From contig JAUJMU010000009.1 of NCBI GenBank assembly GCA_030446715.1, positions 124,001 through 188,000 of the forward strand: a stretch of DNA of 64,000 nt, given 5' to 3'. This DNA comes from Cytophagales bacterium (GTDB lineage: Bacteria > Bacteroidota > Bacteroidia > Cytophagales > 172606-1). The position numbers and the translations under genes are program-made. Shown here piece by piece: positions 54,014 to 62,889 of the stretch (position 1 is its first letter; every line of letters begins with the position of its first letter). The notes under the pieces are model-generated. The model had not been told where the DNA came from. It searched no databases and saw only the letters and a program-made list of their open reading frames with translations.

Positions 54014-54199
54014 TAGTTTCCTGGTTTCCTTATTGTGCTGTTTATCAAATTCATTGGCAGGCTTATCAAACAGGTACAAATCCAGAAACTCCCTACGGGT
54101 AGGCTTGCCGGTTCCGGGGTTTGGCAAAGGTGGGTAGAAGTCGAGGTACAAACGGCTCCTGTTTTTGGATAACTGCTTCTTTCTCAGTGTAATACTCAT
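54014..54199 (-). pseudogene. N-terminal fragment of a tyrosine recombinase/integrase
   Basis: From the ATG at 54197-54199 the fragment reads MSITLRKKQLSKNRSRLYLD, FYPPLPNPGTGKPTRREFLD and LYLFDKPANEFDKQHNKETR. This is the Arm-type DNA-binding N-terminus of Bacteroidota integrases. It is cut after about 60 residues at the right end of the IS630-type element. DNA on the far side of the IS does not continue the integrase, so a deletion accompanied or followed the insertion. It marks a former integrative element. Confidence 0.75.
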
Positions 54200-54313
54200 G
54201 ATTTTTGACTGATTTTGTACCTGACTTTTTGAAAATACCTCGTTAGGTACAAACAAGGTACAAATAAAGCCATAGTAACCATAAATAAATATCAATTAGA
54301 GAGAATAAAGAAG

Positions 54314-54341
54314 CCTCTTACGGGCTGGTAAGAGGATTTTT
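54314..54341. terminator. Terminator between integrase fragment and msrA
   Basis: CCTCTTAC, 6-base loop, GTAAGAGG, with T-rich sequence on both strands; it lies 19 bp beyond the msrA stop and probably terminates it on the minus strand. Confidence 0.75.
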
Positions 54342-54359
54342 GTTATAGTTGTTATCTTC

Positions 54360-55043
54360 TTAATTGGCTGCTTTCTGTTTATCCCCAAAAAATTTTTTAA
54401 TCTTCTCCAGCTTGGGCGTGATCACGAAAGAACAGTAAGGCTGTGAACTGTTCAGATTATAATAATTCTGGTGATAGTCTTCAGCCTTGTAAAACTTGCC
54501 GATGGGAGTGATCTCCGTGACGATAGGATTGTTGAATGCCCCGGAAGCGTCCAGTTCCCTCTTGTACTTCTCGGCCAGTTCCTTCTGCCCGGGCGTGTGG
54601 TAAAAAATAGCAGACCGGTATTGAGTGCCCACATCTGCTCCCTGGCGGTTAAGCGTAGTGGGGTCATGCGTCTGCCAGAATACTTCGAGCAATTCCGGGA
54701 AAGTAACCACCTGCGGATCGTAGGTGATCTGAATAACCTCGGCATGACCCGTATTTCCGGTGCATATCTGCTTATAGGTCGGGTTCTCAGTTTTGCCGCC
54801 GGTATAACCGGAAGCCACGGTTTTTACCCCGTCCAGTTGCTGAAATACAGCTTCCACGCACCAGAAACATCCTGCCCCGAAAGTGGCAGTCTGAATTTCG
54901 TTTTCAGTGGATGCGGTTTGTACTACGGGAATGTTTTCCTGTGTTTGCATAGTTTTCCTCTCTTTTGATTTGGTTTGTCCGCACGACGCCAGGGTATACA
55001 AGGCAAGTACGGAAGTGAAGGCAAGGGATGATAGGAGATTCAT
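54360..55043 (-). CDS. msrA: Peptide methionine sulfoxide reductase A, lipoprotein form
   Basis: 227 residues from the ATG at 55041-55043. MNLLSSLAFTSVLALYTLASC is a lipoprotein signal, so the enzyme acts outside the cytoplasm. The catalytic Cys is in GAGCFWCVEAVF; GYTGGKTENPTYKQICTGNTGHAEV and YHQNYYNLN are MsrA hallmarks. It reduces S-methionine sulfoxide in oxidised proteins, using a thioredoxin-like donor. No msrB is adjacent. It is downstream of the mlaD-like gene in the same direction. Confidence 0.93.
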   Translation of the reverse strand: MNLLSSLAFTSVLALYTLASCGQTKSKERKTMQTQENIPVVQTASTENEIQTATFGAGCFWCVEAVFQQLDGVKTVASGYTGGKTENPTYKQICTGNTGHAEVIQITYDPQVVTFPELLEVFWQTHDPTTLNRQGADVGTQYRSAIFYHTPGQKELAEKYKRELDASGAFNNPIVTEITPIGKFYKAEDYHQNYYNLNSSQPYCSFVITPKLEKIKKFFGDKQKAAN

Positions 55044-55122
55044 AGGATGGCTGTTAAAGCAATGCCATAACCCCAAACCAGAGAAGAAAGTTTACTGCTT
55101 GTCTGATGGTGCCCGAAGGTGT

Positions 55123-56112
55123 TTATTTCCGGCTTACTTCCTGCCGGTCGGTTTTTTCTTGCTTTTCTTCCCGCGGCTTACTGTCTTTTTTTTCCCGGCG
55201 TCCAAACACGGATAGCGTAACGTAGCGTTTTGGATTTGCCTTCAGATCAACTACCAGCGCATCCAGGTCAGAAGCAAACTGGTTCAGGTTGTTGTAAAGG
55301 GAATCGTTTTTTGTGAGTTTCCCGATGGTGCCTTCACCCTGATTGATTCTGGTGAGCATCTGGTTCAGGTTGTTGATTGACTGGTTTGTCCGCTCCACCG
55401 TCTGGGCCAGTTGCATGTTGCTGAGCGTGTCGGCAAACGAATTGAATTTGCCCAGCATTGGTCTTACGCCGGTCTGTGGATCGTTCAGAGAAGCAGACAA
55501 CGTCCGGAGATTGGAAGAAATACCGGCAATTGCGTTCTGATTCTGCTCCAGAGTGGTATTGAGGGTAGAAGAAGTGTTTCGTAAGTTAACCAGCGTGGCA
55601 TCAATTGAGTTGCTCATGGACTGGAACTTGCGGATCAGAATATTCAGGTTTACCAGCGCGGTGTCTACATTTTCAGTAATGGGTGTGATTTTCTGGTTAA
55701 TCAGTTCACTCAGGTTCTGCTCCACTGCCGCAATCAGGGTATCACCGCTTTGCAGCACCCGGTTGCCGGTACCTATCTTCAGTTCAATGGCCTTGCCCCC
55801 CAAGACACTGCTGCTGGCCAGAACGGCCGCGGTAGAGTCAGACAGGATCACGTTTTTGTCAATGTCAAGCTCCACCAGCAATTTGTTGCCCTGGTTCTGC
55901 AGCAAATAGATTTTCTTGACACGTCCTACGGAAAGCCCGTTCAGCATCACGGTGTTAGACTCTGTCAGTCCACCGATGTTGTTATAGACAACAAAGTAGT
56001 TATGATTAGGAGAAAGAAAATCACTGCCTTTCAGGAAGTTGAAACCAACATAAAGAATCACTCCGGAGACCAGGGCCAGCAGTCCTACTTTTACTTCTTT
56101 GGAGATATTCAC
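55123..56112 (-). CDS. MlaD/MCE family protein
   Basis: 329 residues. One N-terminal helix (VGLLALVSGVILYVGFNFL) anchors it in the inner membrane facing the periplasm. The MCE domain follows: FVVYNNIGGLTESNTVMLNG, then LSVGRVKKIYL and VLGGKAIELKIGTG. A long coiled coil (VDTALVNLNILIRKFQSMSN onward) and a charged tail complete it. MCE proteins form rings that move lipids between the membranes with an MlaFE-type ABC transporter, which is not in the window. It follows the amidase gene by 71 bp. Confidence 0.9.
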   Translation of the reverse strand: MNISKEVKVGLLALVSGVILYVGFNFLKGSDFLSPNHNYFVVYNNIGGLTESNTVMLNGLSVGRVKKIYLLQNQGNKLLVELDIDKNVILSDSTAAVLASSSVLGGKAIELKIGTGNRVLQSGDTLIAAVEQNLSELINQKITPITENVDTALVNLNILIRKFQSMSNSIDATLVNLRNTSSTLNTTLEQNQNAIAGISSNLRTLSASLNDPQTGVRPMLGKFNSFADTLSNMQLAQTVERTNQSINNLNQMLTRINQGEGTIGKLTKNDSLYNNLNQFASDLDALVVDLKANPKRYVTLSVFGRREKKDSKPREEKQEKTDRQEVSRK

Positions 56113-56183
56113 AGGTGAAAATTGTTACTTGATGAAAAGATGAGTGTTGCAGGATAAGTTATTTGTGAAGTGGATGGAATCTT

Positions 56184-56973
56184 TCAATCATTCATAGCCT
56201 CCATTTCTTCCTTGTACTCGCGGAAGGCCCGGTAGATACCAGAAGCGATCTTCGTCTGGCCGGCGTTTCCCATCAGGTACTTTTCTTCCTGAGGATTGGA
56301 CAGAAAGCCAATTTCGACCAGCACGCTTGGCATAGCCGACTTCCAGAGAACCACAAAACCAGCCTGTTTTACTCCCCGACTTTTGCGACTGGCGTGCTGC
56401 TCAAACTGCTTTTCGATCTTTGCAGCAAAACGGAGGCTATTGTCCAGATAAGCCCTTTGATAATTAGCCATCAGAATGTGAGCCATGGGAGAGGTGGGGT
56501 CAAAACCGCCATAATTTTCTTCATGGTCTTCCTCCAGATAAATAACTGAATTTTCGCGCTTGGCTACGTCCAGGTTACCCTCCGAAGTGTGCAACCCCAT
56601 TGCATAGGTTTCAGTTCCGTAAATGATTTTTGAAGGATTGGCATTGCAGTGGATGGAAATGGTAAAGGTCGGCATGGTTTCTGTTAGCTATACTTGCCCG
56701 GTCATGCAATTCCACGAACTTATCTGACATGCGTGTATAGTAGATCTTCACACCCGGATAGTGCTCTTTAATGGTTTTCCCGAGGAGAAGAGCTACTTTC
56801 AGGGTGATGTCTTTCTCTTTTACATACTTACCGTGGGTGCCGGGGTCTCTTCCTCCGTGGCCGGCATCTATAATTACCGTGCGGACAGAATAAAAACTGC
56901 GCTTATCCAGGCGGGTGAACGAGCAAAGAATAAGAACTGACGCGAGAATGGTGACTCTGACAATATTTTTCAC
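56184..56973 (-). pseudogene. N-acetylmuramoyl-L-alanine amidase, frameshifted
   Basis: Two frames make one protein of about 263 residues starting at a GTG at 56971-56973 before a signal peptide (VRVTILASVLILCSFTRLD). TVIIDAGHGGRDPG holds the first zinc His, and ISIHCNAN after the break holds another; LVEIGFLSNPQEE contains the catalytic Glu. This is the Amidase_3 fold that cuts the bond between MurNAc and L-Ala in peptidoglycan. The frame is lost at about 56660-56665, where removing one base joins NHADL to the ISIHCNAN strand. It is next to lptD, divergently, with 46 bp between starts. A base-calling error is plausible. Confidence 0.87.
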
Positions 56974-57019
56974 ATTACTTCGCCTGATTAAGGGGTTTAC
57001 CCTAAATTTGTGTAAAAAT

Positions 57020-59837
57020 GTGGATTTTTTGGGAAAACTGAAATACCGACTCATTTGCTGGCTGCTGTTTTGCGTGGTGTGGTGCATTTTCCATGCCATT
57101 CCCGGGCAGGCACAAATACGCCGCGATAGTCTGCGGATTTCCCCCCGTGAAACCCTGCGCAACCCGGCCGATACTTCTGCCCAGGCTGCCCAGACGGATT
57201 CTACCCGGAAAAAACGAGAAATTGATACCACCATTAAATATACGGCCAAAGACTCCATTGTGCTGGACGTAAACGGTAAAATCGCACGTTTGTACGATGA
57301 AGCTAAAATTGATTATGGTCAGATCAGTCTGGAGGCCGATCACGTAGAAATCAACTGGCAGAACAGCCTCATCAGCGCCCGGGGTGGCACCGACAGTACG
57401 GGCAAGGCAGTGGGGAATCCGGTGTTCAAGGATGCCGGTCAGACCTACACTACGCAGAACATGCGTTATAACATCAAAACGAGGAAAGCCACTATTTCGG
57501 GGATAGTTACGCAGCAGGGAGAAGGATACGTGCACGGAAACCGCGTATTCAAGGACGCCGAAGATAACCTCTACATCCGCAATGCCCTCTATACCACCTG
57601 TAACCTTGAGCATCCGCACTTTCACATTTCAGCCAATAAGATCAAGGTTGTAAAAGACAAGCAGATCGTGACCGGACCGTTCAACCTGGTGATTAACGAT
57701 ATTCCTACCCCCCTTGGTTTTGCCTTCGGGATGTTTCCCTACTCCCGCACCCGCAAATCGGGCATAGTCGTGCCAACTTACGGCGAAGAGGCCCGCGACC
57801 GGGGGTTTTTCCTGCGCAACGGTGGCTACTATTGGGCCATGAACGACAACATCAGTCTTACTTTCCTCGGCGAAATCTACTCCCGTGGTGGTTACGGGCT
57901 CAACCTGAGGTCACAATATCTGAAGAGATACTCTTTCAACGGCAATTTCGATGTTCGGTTTAACCGGCGGAAAGTCGGCGATGAAGGCTTTAAAAATATT
58001 GCCGACGACTTCTGGGTTACGTGGTCACACGTGCCGTTCAGCAAGGGGACGGGCCGGTTTGCCGCCAGTGTGAATGCCGGTACTTCTAAATTCAACCTCC
58101 GGAACGCCTTCAACTACGGCAGTCAGTACGAAGACGTCAGCCGCCGGATTTCCAACACATTCAGCTCCAACGTTTCGTATTCCAACTCCGTGCGCGGGCT
58201 TCCCATCACGTACGGATTCAACGCCCGGCACGACATGAATGCCACCACCGGAGTCATGAACCTGACCCTGCCGGATGTGAATATGTCGGTGAACCGCCTT
58301 TATCCTTTCAAAACCCTGGGCAGCGCGTCCACCGGCGGCTTCTGGAAAACATTTAACATGGCTTACAACTTCAACGCCAGCAACCGGCTCACCAACTCTC
58401 CGCAGGTAACGCAGACTACCTTTCAGGGGCTGACCATTGCCAATGCTTCACCGCTGGCCGCCGATACGGTAGAATTCAATTTTGCCAATATCCACGAGCT
58501 GCTGCGCCGGGCCCAGATCGGGGCGCAGCACAGCATTCCGATGTCTATGTCCATGAAGCTGTTCAAGCACTTCAGCCTGAACTACAGCTTCAACTATAAC
58601 GAAACCTGGTACCCGCAGAAACTGGATTTTGACTACGCGGGCGGTAACCGGATCAGGATTGATACAATCGGAGGCTTTTCCCGGTCCTATTCCTATAATG
58701 CCGGGGCCGGACTTACCACCAATATTTACGGTACGTTTTTCGTGAACAAGGGCCGGTGGGTAGCGCTGCGCCACCGGATGGTGCCTACTGTGGGTCTGAG
58801 TTATACACCTGACTTCTCCCGCGGCGAGTATGGCTTCTACGAAAACATCACCTACTACGACAGCCAGGGCCGGGTGCGGACGGAGGCTCTCTCCCGGTTT
58901 CAGAACACTTTGTACGGCATTCCGGGACGGGGTTCGTCGGGCAGCATCAGTTTTGGCTTAAACAACACGCTGGAGGCCAAGCTCAAAGCCAGGGAAGATA
59001 CATCCACCAAGGCAAAGTTTGAAAAAGTGTCGCTGCTGGATAATGTCAGCGTGTCGTCCAGCTACAACATGGCGGCTACCGAATTCAAACTACAGCCATT
59101 CAACATCAGTGCCCGTACCCGGCTGTTCCAGAAGGTAGACATCAACTTTACTTCTCAATTAGATCCGTACGCGACTGTTCAGTATTCGGACCGGAACGGA
59201 AACGTACAGCAACTTCGTTCGGGCAGGGTGTATGCGTGGGCGATACGCCCTGATACACTGTCGGCGCTTTATCCTGAACTGGAAGGTGCCACCATCCAGC
59301 GTTGGAGCGGGCGCAGTCTCGGGCAGCTTACTTTCGCCAACCTTAGTTTCAGCACAAACCTGAACCCGCAGGCAAACAAGAATAAAAATGCAAAACCGGC
59401 GAACCCGGTCGTGGACAATAACCCCAACGTGGCTACCGAAGACCAGCGGGAGCAGATTGCCCAGATTCAGGCAAACCCGGATGCGTACGTGGACTTCACC
59501 ATTCCTGAGTCTGAATATCTCCTACAACTTTGGCTATGCCAAACGTGGGTTTGACCGGGCTCAGGTGATTCAGGCACTTACTTTCAGCGGTGACCTGAAA
59601 ATGACCGATAAATGGAAAGTTGGTTTCACCTCGGGCTATGATTTTGAGCAGAAGAATCCATTGATATTACCTCACTGAGCATATTCAGGGACCTGCACTG
59701 CTGGAGCATGGCCATCAACTGGACACCGTTTGGCCGGTTCCAGTCCTACTCCTTTGACCTGAAGGTGAATGCTTCCATCCTGCAGGACCTCAAACTGAGC
59801 CGCCGCCGCACGTTACGACCGCGGCGTAGGGTTCTAA
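57020..59837 (+). pseudogene. lptD: LPS-assembly protein LptD, three frameshifts near the 3' end
   Basis: From the GTG at 57020 (or TTG at 57029) the signal peptide LKYRLICWLLFCVVWCIFH leads to an OstA-like beta-jellyroll (DEAKIDYGQISLEADHVEIN) and a large barrel (FGMFPYSRTRKSGIVVPTYG). The main frame stops at 59554. Other frames supply SLNISYNFGYAKRGFDRAQV, then TSLSIFRDLHCWSMAINWTP, and finally YDRGVGF with the stop at 59835-59837, a proper barrel end in Phe. Breaks are near 59515, 59665 and 59808. LptD inserts lipopolysaccharide into the outer leaflet and is normally essential. Confidence 0.85.
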
Positions 59838-59941
59838 TAACTGTGCTGTACCTGCAAAAGGGGGACCATGGTAAAAACTTTTTCCCCCTTATGAATTTTG
59901 GATTTTGAATGGGTATGATCACATACTGTCTGTGAGAGGTT

Positions 59942-59969
59942 TTAAGTAGCTGCGCAATTTTGAATTGTG
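59942..59969. repeat. Dispersed 28-bp repeat, copy 2 (inverted)
   Basis: TTAAGTAGCTGCGCAATTTT and eight more bases are the complement of 7193-7220 with one mismatch. Confidence 0.75.
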
Positions 59970-60080
59970 AATGTCAGATCAATCATCCAAATGTCAGACC
60001 TCCTTAGCCAAAAAGTTAAAATCCAAAATGCCCTGTAATTCTGCCCGGGCCTTGCCTTTTGCAGAGTAAGTAAAAAAGGA

Positions 60081-61343
60081 TCAGAATTTTCTTTCAATCA
60101 GATCAACGAAATCTTGGTACTCCTCTGATTCCCGGCTCCAGCCATAAGTAGTACCGTACCTGGATTGCAGCATCTGCACGGCGGAAGGAAAATCGGGACA
60201 TTGCTCAAGGTCGTTCAGTGCCTGGTGAAAGGCAGCACTGTCGCCGCGGAACAGACCTTTTACGAACAGGAAGCGTTGGTTGAGAGAAATGGCGCTGCGA
60301 AGGTTATCTACCCGCTGCTTCCGGTGCTTTTCAGCCAGCGTATCGGCCGTATTGCCACGAAACCGGTCATTCAGGGTTTCCTTTTCCTTCCTGAAATTTT
60401 CGTTTAGAATCACGTTCACCGGCGGCACCTTTACCGGTTCAGGGTTTACGGGAGCCGGATTGACAGGTTCGGGATTCAGCGGTTCCGGATTCAGGGGTTC
60501 CGGGTTGACTGGCATTGGGTGGGCTGGCTCGGGCGTAGGTAGCTCCGGCTGAGCCGGAGGGGGCCCGGTGGGCAGGGGCGTGATGCCCGACTGCGTATTG
60601 AGTACCGGAGTAGTAACCGGTGCAACTATCTGCTGGGGCTGATTAGCGGCTGAGGCAAACTGCTCAATGTCCACCCAGAAGGACTGCCTGGTCTGAGGTT
60701 TGGCCGGGGCAGCCTCCAGATCCGGCAGCTGCAGTGGGACGTAGCGGGAGAATGCCTCCACCAGAGTATCTGCCTTTTCCAGGTCCCCCTGGCGGGAGGC
60801 GTAGACGCCATCGAATACAATCATCAGGCTATCGGCGGAAACCTCCTCAATGCCTTCACTTTCCAGCCGCTGTACCGTTTCCTGGAGCAGAAACTTATTG
60901 ATCTGAAAAAATTTCAGACGGCTTTTGATCGTTTCGAGTGCCACCGGCTGAAGGGTCATCTGCCGGAAAGTATCCCGGAAGTAATCGTAAGGCTTCAGCG
61001 TCAGGCGCAGCGTCTGGGCGGCAGCACTGGCTACCAGCGGAGCAAAGTGCTCCCTGTCCACTTTGATGTACCGGGAAAGGGTGTTCATAAATTGTTCCAG
61101 CGCCTCAGTGACTTCAGCTGCCCCAAAGTCAAAATAAGGCGAACGGAGCCGGGAAGTTTCCTGTTGCCAGTTGGCGAAGAGGCCGTCCAGCACCAGTAGA
61201 TTCACCTGCATAATGTCGCAAAAACTGGTAATTTCTTTCCCCGTGATGTGGTCTTGCCGGCTGAAAAATGAATCAGTGGTCTGCCGGGCGAAATTTTGAC
61301 TGTAAGATTGCAGAAATGACGTATTTAGCTCTTTATCAAGCAT
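60081..61343 (-). CDS. Hypothetical protein with a proline-rich repeat linker
   Basis: 420 residues. A helical N-terminal domain (about 1-215; SFCDIMQVNLLVLDGLFANW, RLTLKPYDYFRDTFRQMTL) and a helical C-terminal domain (ISLNQRFLFVKGLFRGDSAA, FHQALNDLEQCPDFPSAVQM) are joined by a linker of NPEP-like repeats (about residues 265-305). No signal peptide is present. Homologous proteins seem common in Cytophagales but no function is known to me. At DNA level the linker is five 15-bp units at 60436-60510. It is divergent from the ferredoxin gene. Confidence 0.7.
   Translation of the reverse strand: MLDKELNTSFLQSYSQNFARQTTDSFFSRQDHITGKEITSFCDIMQVNLLVLDGLFANWQQETSRLRSPYFDFGAAEVTEALEQFMNTLSRYIKVDREHFAPLVASAAAQTLRLTLKPYDYFRDTFRQMTLQPVALETIKSRLKFFQINKFLLQETVQRLESEGIEEVSADSLMIVFDGVYASRQGDLEKADTLVEAFSRYVPLQLPDLEAAPAKPQTRQSFWVDIEQFASAANQPQQIVAPVTTPVLNTQSGITPLPTGPPPAQPELPTPEPAHPMPVNPEPLNPEPLNPEPVNPAPVNPEPVKVPPVNVILNENFRKEKETLNDRFRGNTADTLAEKHRKQRVDNLRSAISLNQRFLFVKGLFRGDSAAFHQALNDLEQCPDFPSAVQMLQSRYGTTYGWSRESEEYQDFVDLIERKF
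60436..60510. repeat. Five tandem 15-bp units encoding Asn-Pro-(Glu/Ala)-Pro-x
   Basis: Consecutive units such as GGTTCGGGATTCAGC, GGTTCCGGATTCAGG and GGTTCCGGGTTGACT encode the proline-rich linker on the opposite strand. The in-frame unit means copy-number changes would keep the frame. Confidence 0.75.
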
Positions 61344-61440
61344 ATGAAAGTTCGTTTGAGCGTTGGGTCATGTCTGACCGGCTGGGTTGGGTTTGTAAAT
61401 GCAGGGTGGTTTGTCTTCCTTTGTAAATCTAGTAATTTTT

Positions 61441-61764
61441 ATGGCAAACCTGATTATCCGCAACCTGCAGGGAGTTCAGATTCCCGTCAACGGTGAAGGA
61501 AAGGCGGCGCTGCGGCTGATCGGTGAAGCGGGTATAGACTGGATGCACTCCTGCGGGGGCAAAGGCCGGTGTACGACCTGTAAAATGCGGGTACTTGCGG
61601 GTGCCGAAAACATCAGTGCCCGTTCGGCGGCCGAGCTCAAATACTTTGCCGCCGGGCGTCTGCGGAAGGATGAACGGCTAGCCTGCCAATGCCGGGTTAC
61701 GGGCGAAGTCACCGTAGAGGTACCGCCGGATACCCAGCTTCCGCACCTGAAATACAGTCATTAG
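61441..61764 (+). CDS. 2Fe-2S ferredoxin
   Basis: 107 residues from the ATG at 61441; the frame continues 14 codons upstream but MANLIIRNLQG is the natural start. The cluster ligands are the plant-type set: Cys in SCGGKGRCTTCKM (three Cys spaced 4 and 2 residues apart) and the fourth in RLACQCRVTG near residue 80. It transfers electrons in the cytoplasm; its partners are not indicated by neighbours. Confidence 0.88.
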   Translation: MANLIIRNLQGVQIPVNGEGKAALRLIGEAGIDWMHSCGGKGRCTTCKMRVLAGAENISARSAAELKYFAAGRLRKDERLACQCRVTGEVTVEVPPDTQLPHLKYSH

Positions 61765-62231
61765 CGGTCAGCAATCAGATTAGTATCAGTAGCTTCCAGT
61801 TTCGTACACCAGAAAGAGTAATGCGGATCAGGAGTTTCAACTGCCGGAGAAGACTCATGGAATGGATTGAACCTGGTTCTGATACGCCAACTCAGGATCC
61901 GCGTTACTAATGCGAATCAAGGGTTGAAAATATCGGAAATATCGGTCTTTTCTCTCCGTAGGATTGGGTTTAAACCCAATCCTACGGAGAGAAAAGACCC
62001 TGAAGTGCAATAATTGCGGTTTAGATATTCCAACTCCTGATCCGCGTTAGTGATTAATAATAAGCTTAGGCAGACAACTTTCCTCAGGTGCTTATCTGAA
62101 AATTAAAGAAATTGCAGTTTTGCTGACAATGCTGAATCATGACCCCGGCATAGCGTTTTTCTCTGAAAAGCCTTGCCAATTGCTTAGCCTTTCCATTCGC
62201 TTCTCACTGCCGGCTTTTCACCTCCGTAAGC
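61765..62231. other. Intergenic region with a large palindrome
   Basis: 467 bp. It holds a 56-bp perfect palindrome (61944-61999), and around it the motif GCGGATCAGGAGTT at 61821-61834 with its complement AACTCCTGATCCGC near 62030-62043. No gene is supported. Confidence 0.6.
61944..61999. repeat. 56-bp perfect palindrome
   Basis: Each 28-bp half begins GGTCTTTTCTCTCCGTAGGA and the centre is GGGTTTAAACCC, with no spacer. All 28 pairs match. Confidence 0.9.
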
Positions 62232-62819
62232 ATGTTTGTTGAACCAGACTTAGGCCGGAATACCCGCACCGGCTGGATTGAAGTGATATGCGGCTGCATG
62301 TTTTCCGGCAAAACCGAAGAGTTGATCCGGCGGCTGAAGCGGGCCCAGATAGCCCGCCAGAAAGTGGAAATTTTCAAGCCCGCCATTGATACCCGCTACC
62401 ACGAAGCCGACGTGGTTTCGCACAATGCCAATGCCATCCGTTCCACGCCCATCCACGCGGCCCACGAAATTTTCCTTTGGTCAGGCGACTGCGCCGTAGC
62501 AGGCATTGATGAGGCTCAGTTTTTTGACGAAAGCATCGTGGAAGTGTGCGTAAAACTGGCCAATGGGGGCAAGCGGGTCATCGTGGCCGGACTGGATATG
62601 GATTTTCAGGGAAAACCATTTGGCTGCATGCCGGCTCTGATGGCAGTGGCAGAATTTGTAACCAAGGTACACGCAGTTTGCGCGATCTGCGGCAGTGTGG
62701 CCAGCTATTCTTACCGGCTTACGCCGGCTAAGGAAAAAATCCTGCTCGGCGAAACGGAAAACTACGAGGCCCGGTGCCGCCGTTGTTTTAATCTGGGCGC
62801 AAAAGCAGTGGCGCTTTAG
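62232..62819 (+). CDS. tdk: Thymidine kinase
   Basis: 195 residues, normal for the bacterial TK1-like type. The P-loop is [12 protein letters not shown], the Walker B-like segment [22 protein letters not shown] the lasso region, and two Cys pairs (CAICG and CRRC) form the structural zinc site. It phosphorylates thymidine with ATP in the salvage pathway. The gene runs in the same direction as porZ but the 70-bp gap shows no promoter I can point to. Confidence 0.95.
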   Translation: MFVEPDLGRNTRTGWIEVICGCMFSGKTEELIRRLKRAQIARQKVEIFKPAIDTRYHEADVVSHNANAIRSTPIHAAHEIFLWSGDCAVAGIDEAQFFDESIVEVCVKLANGGKRVIVAGLDMDFQGKPFGCMPALMAVAEFVTKVHAVCAICGSVASYSYRLTPAKEKILLGETENYEARCRRCFNLGAKAVAL

Positions 62820-62889
62820 CGAGAAGGAGGCTCCTGCTTTTCCTCATATCCGGTGAATAATCCTTCCCGAAATTCGTTCTGTGTTGGCA

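Noticed and set aside
60436-60510. Tandem 15-bp units as a possible CRISPR or satellite array
   Set aside because: They are in-frame coding units of a proline-rich linker with no spacers.
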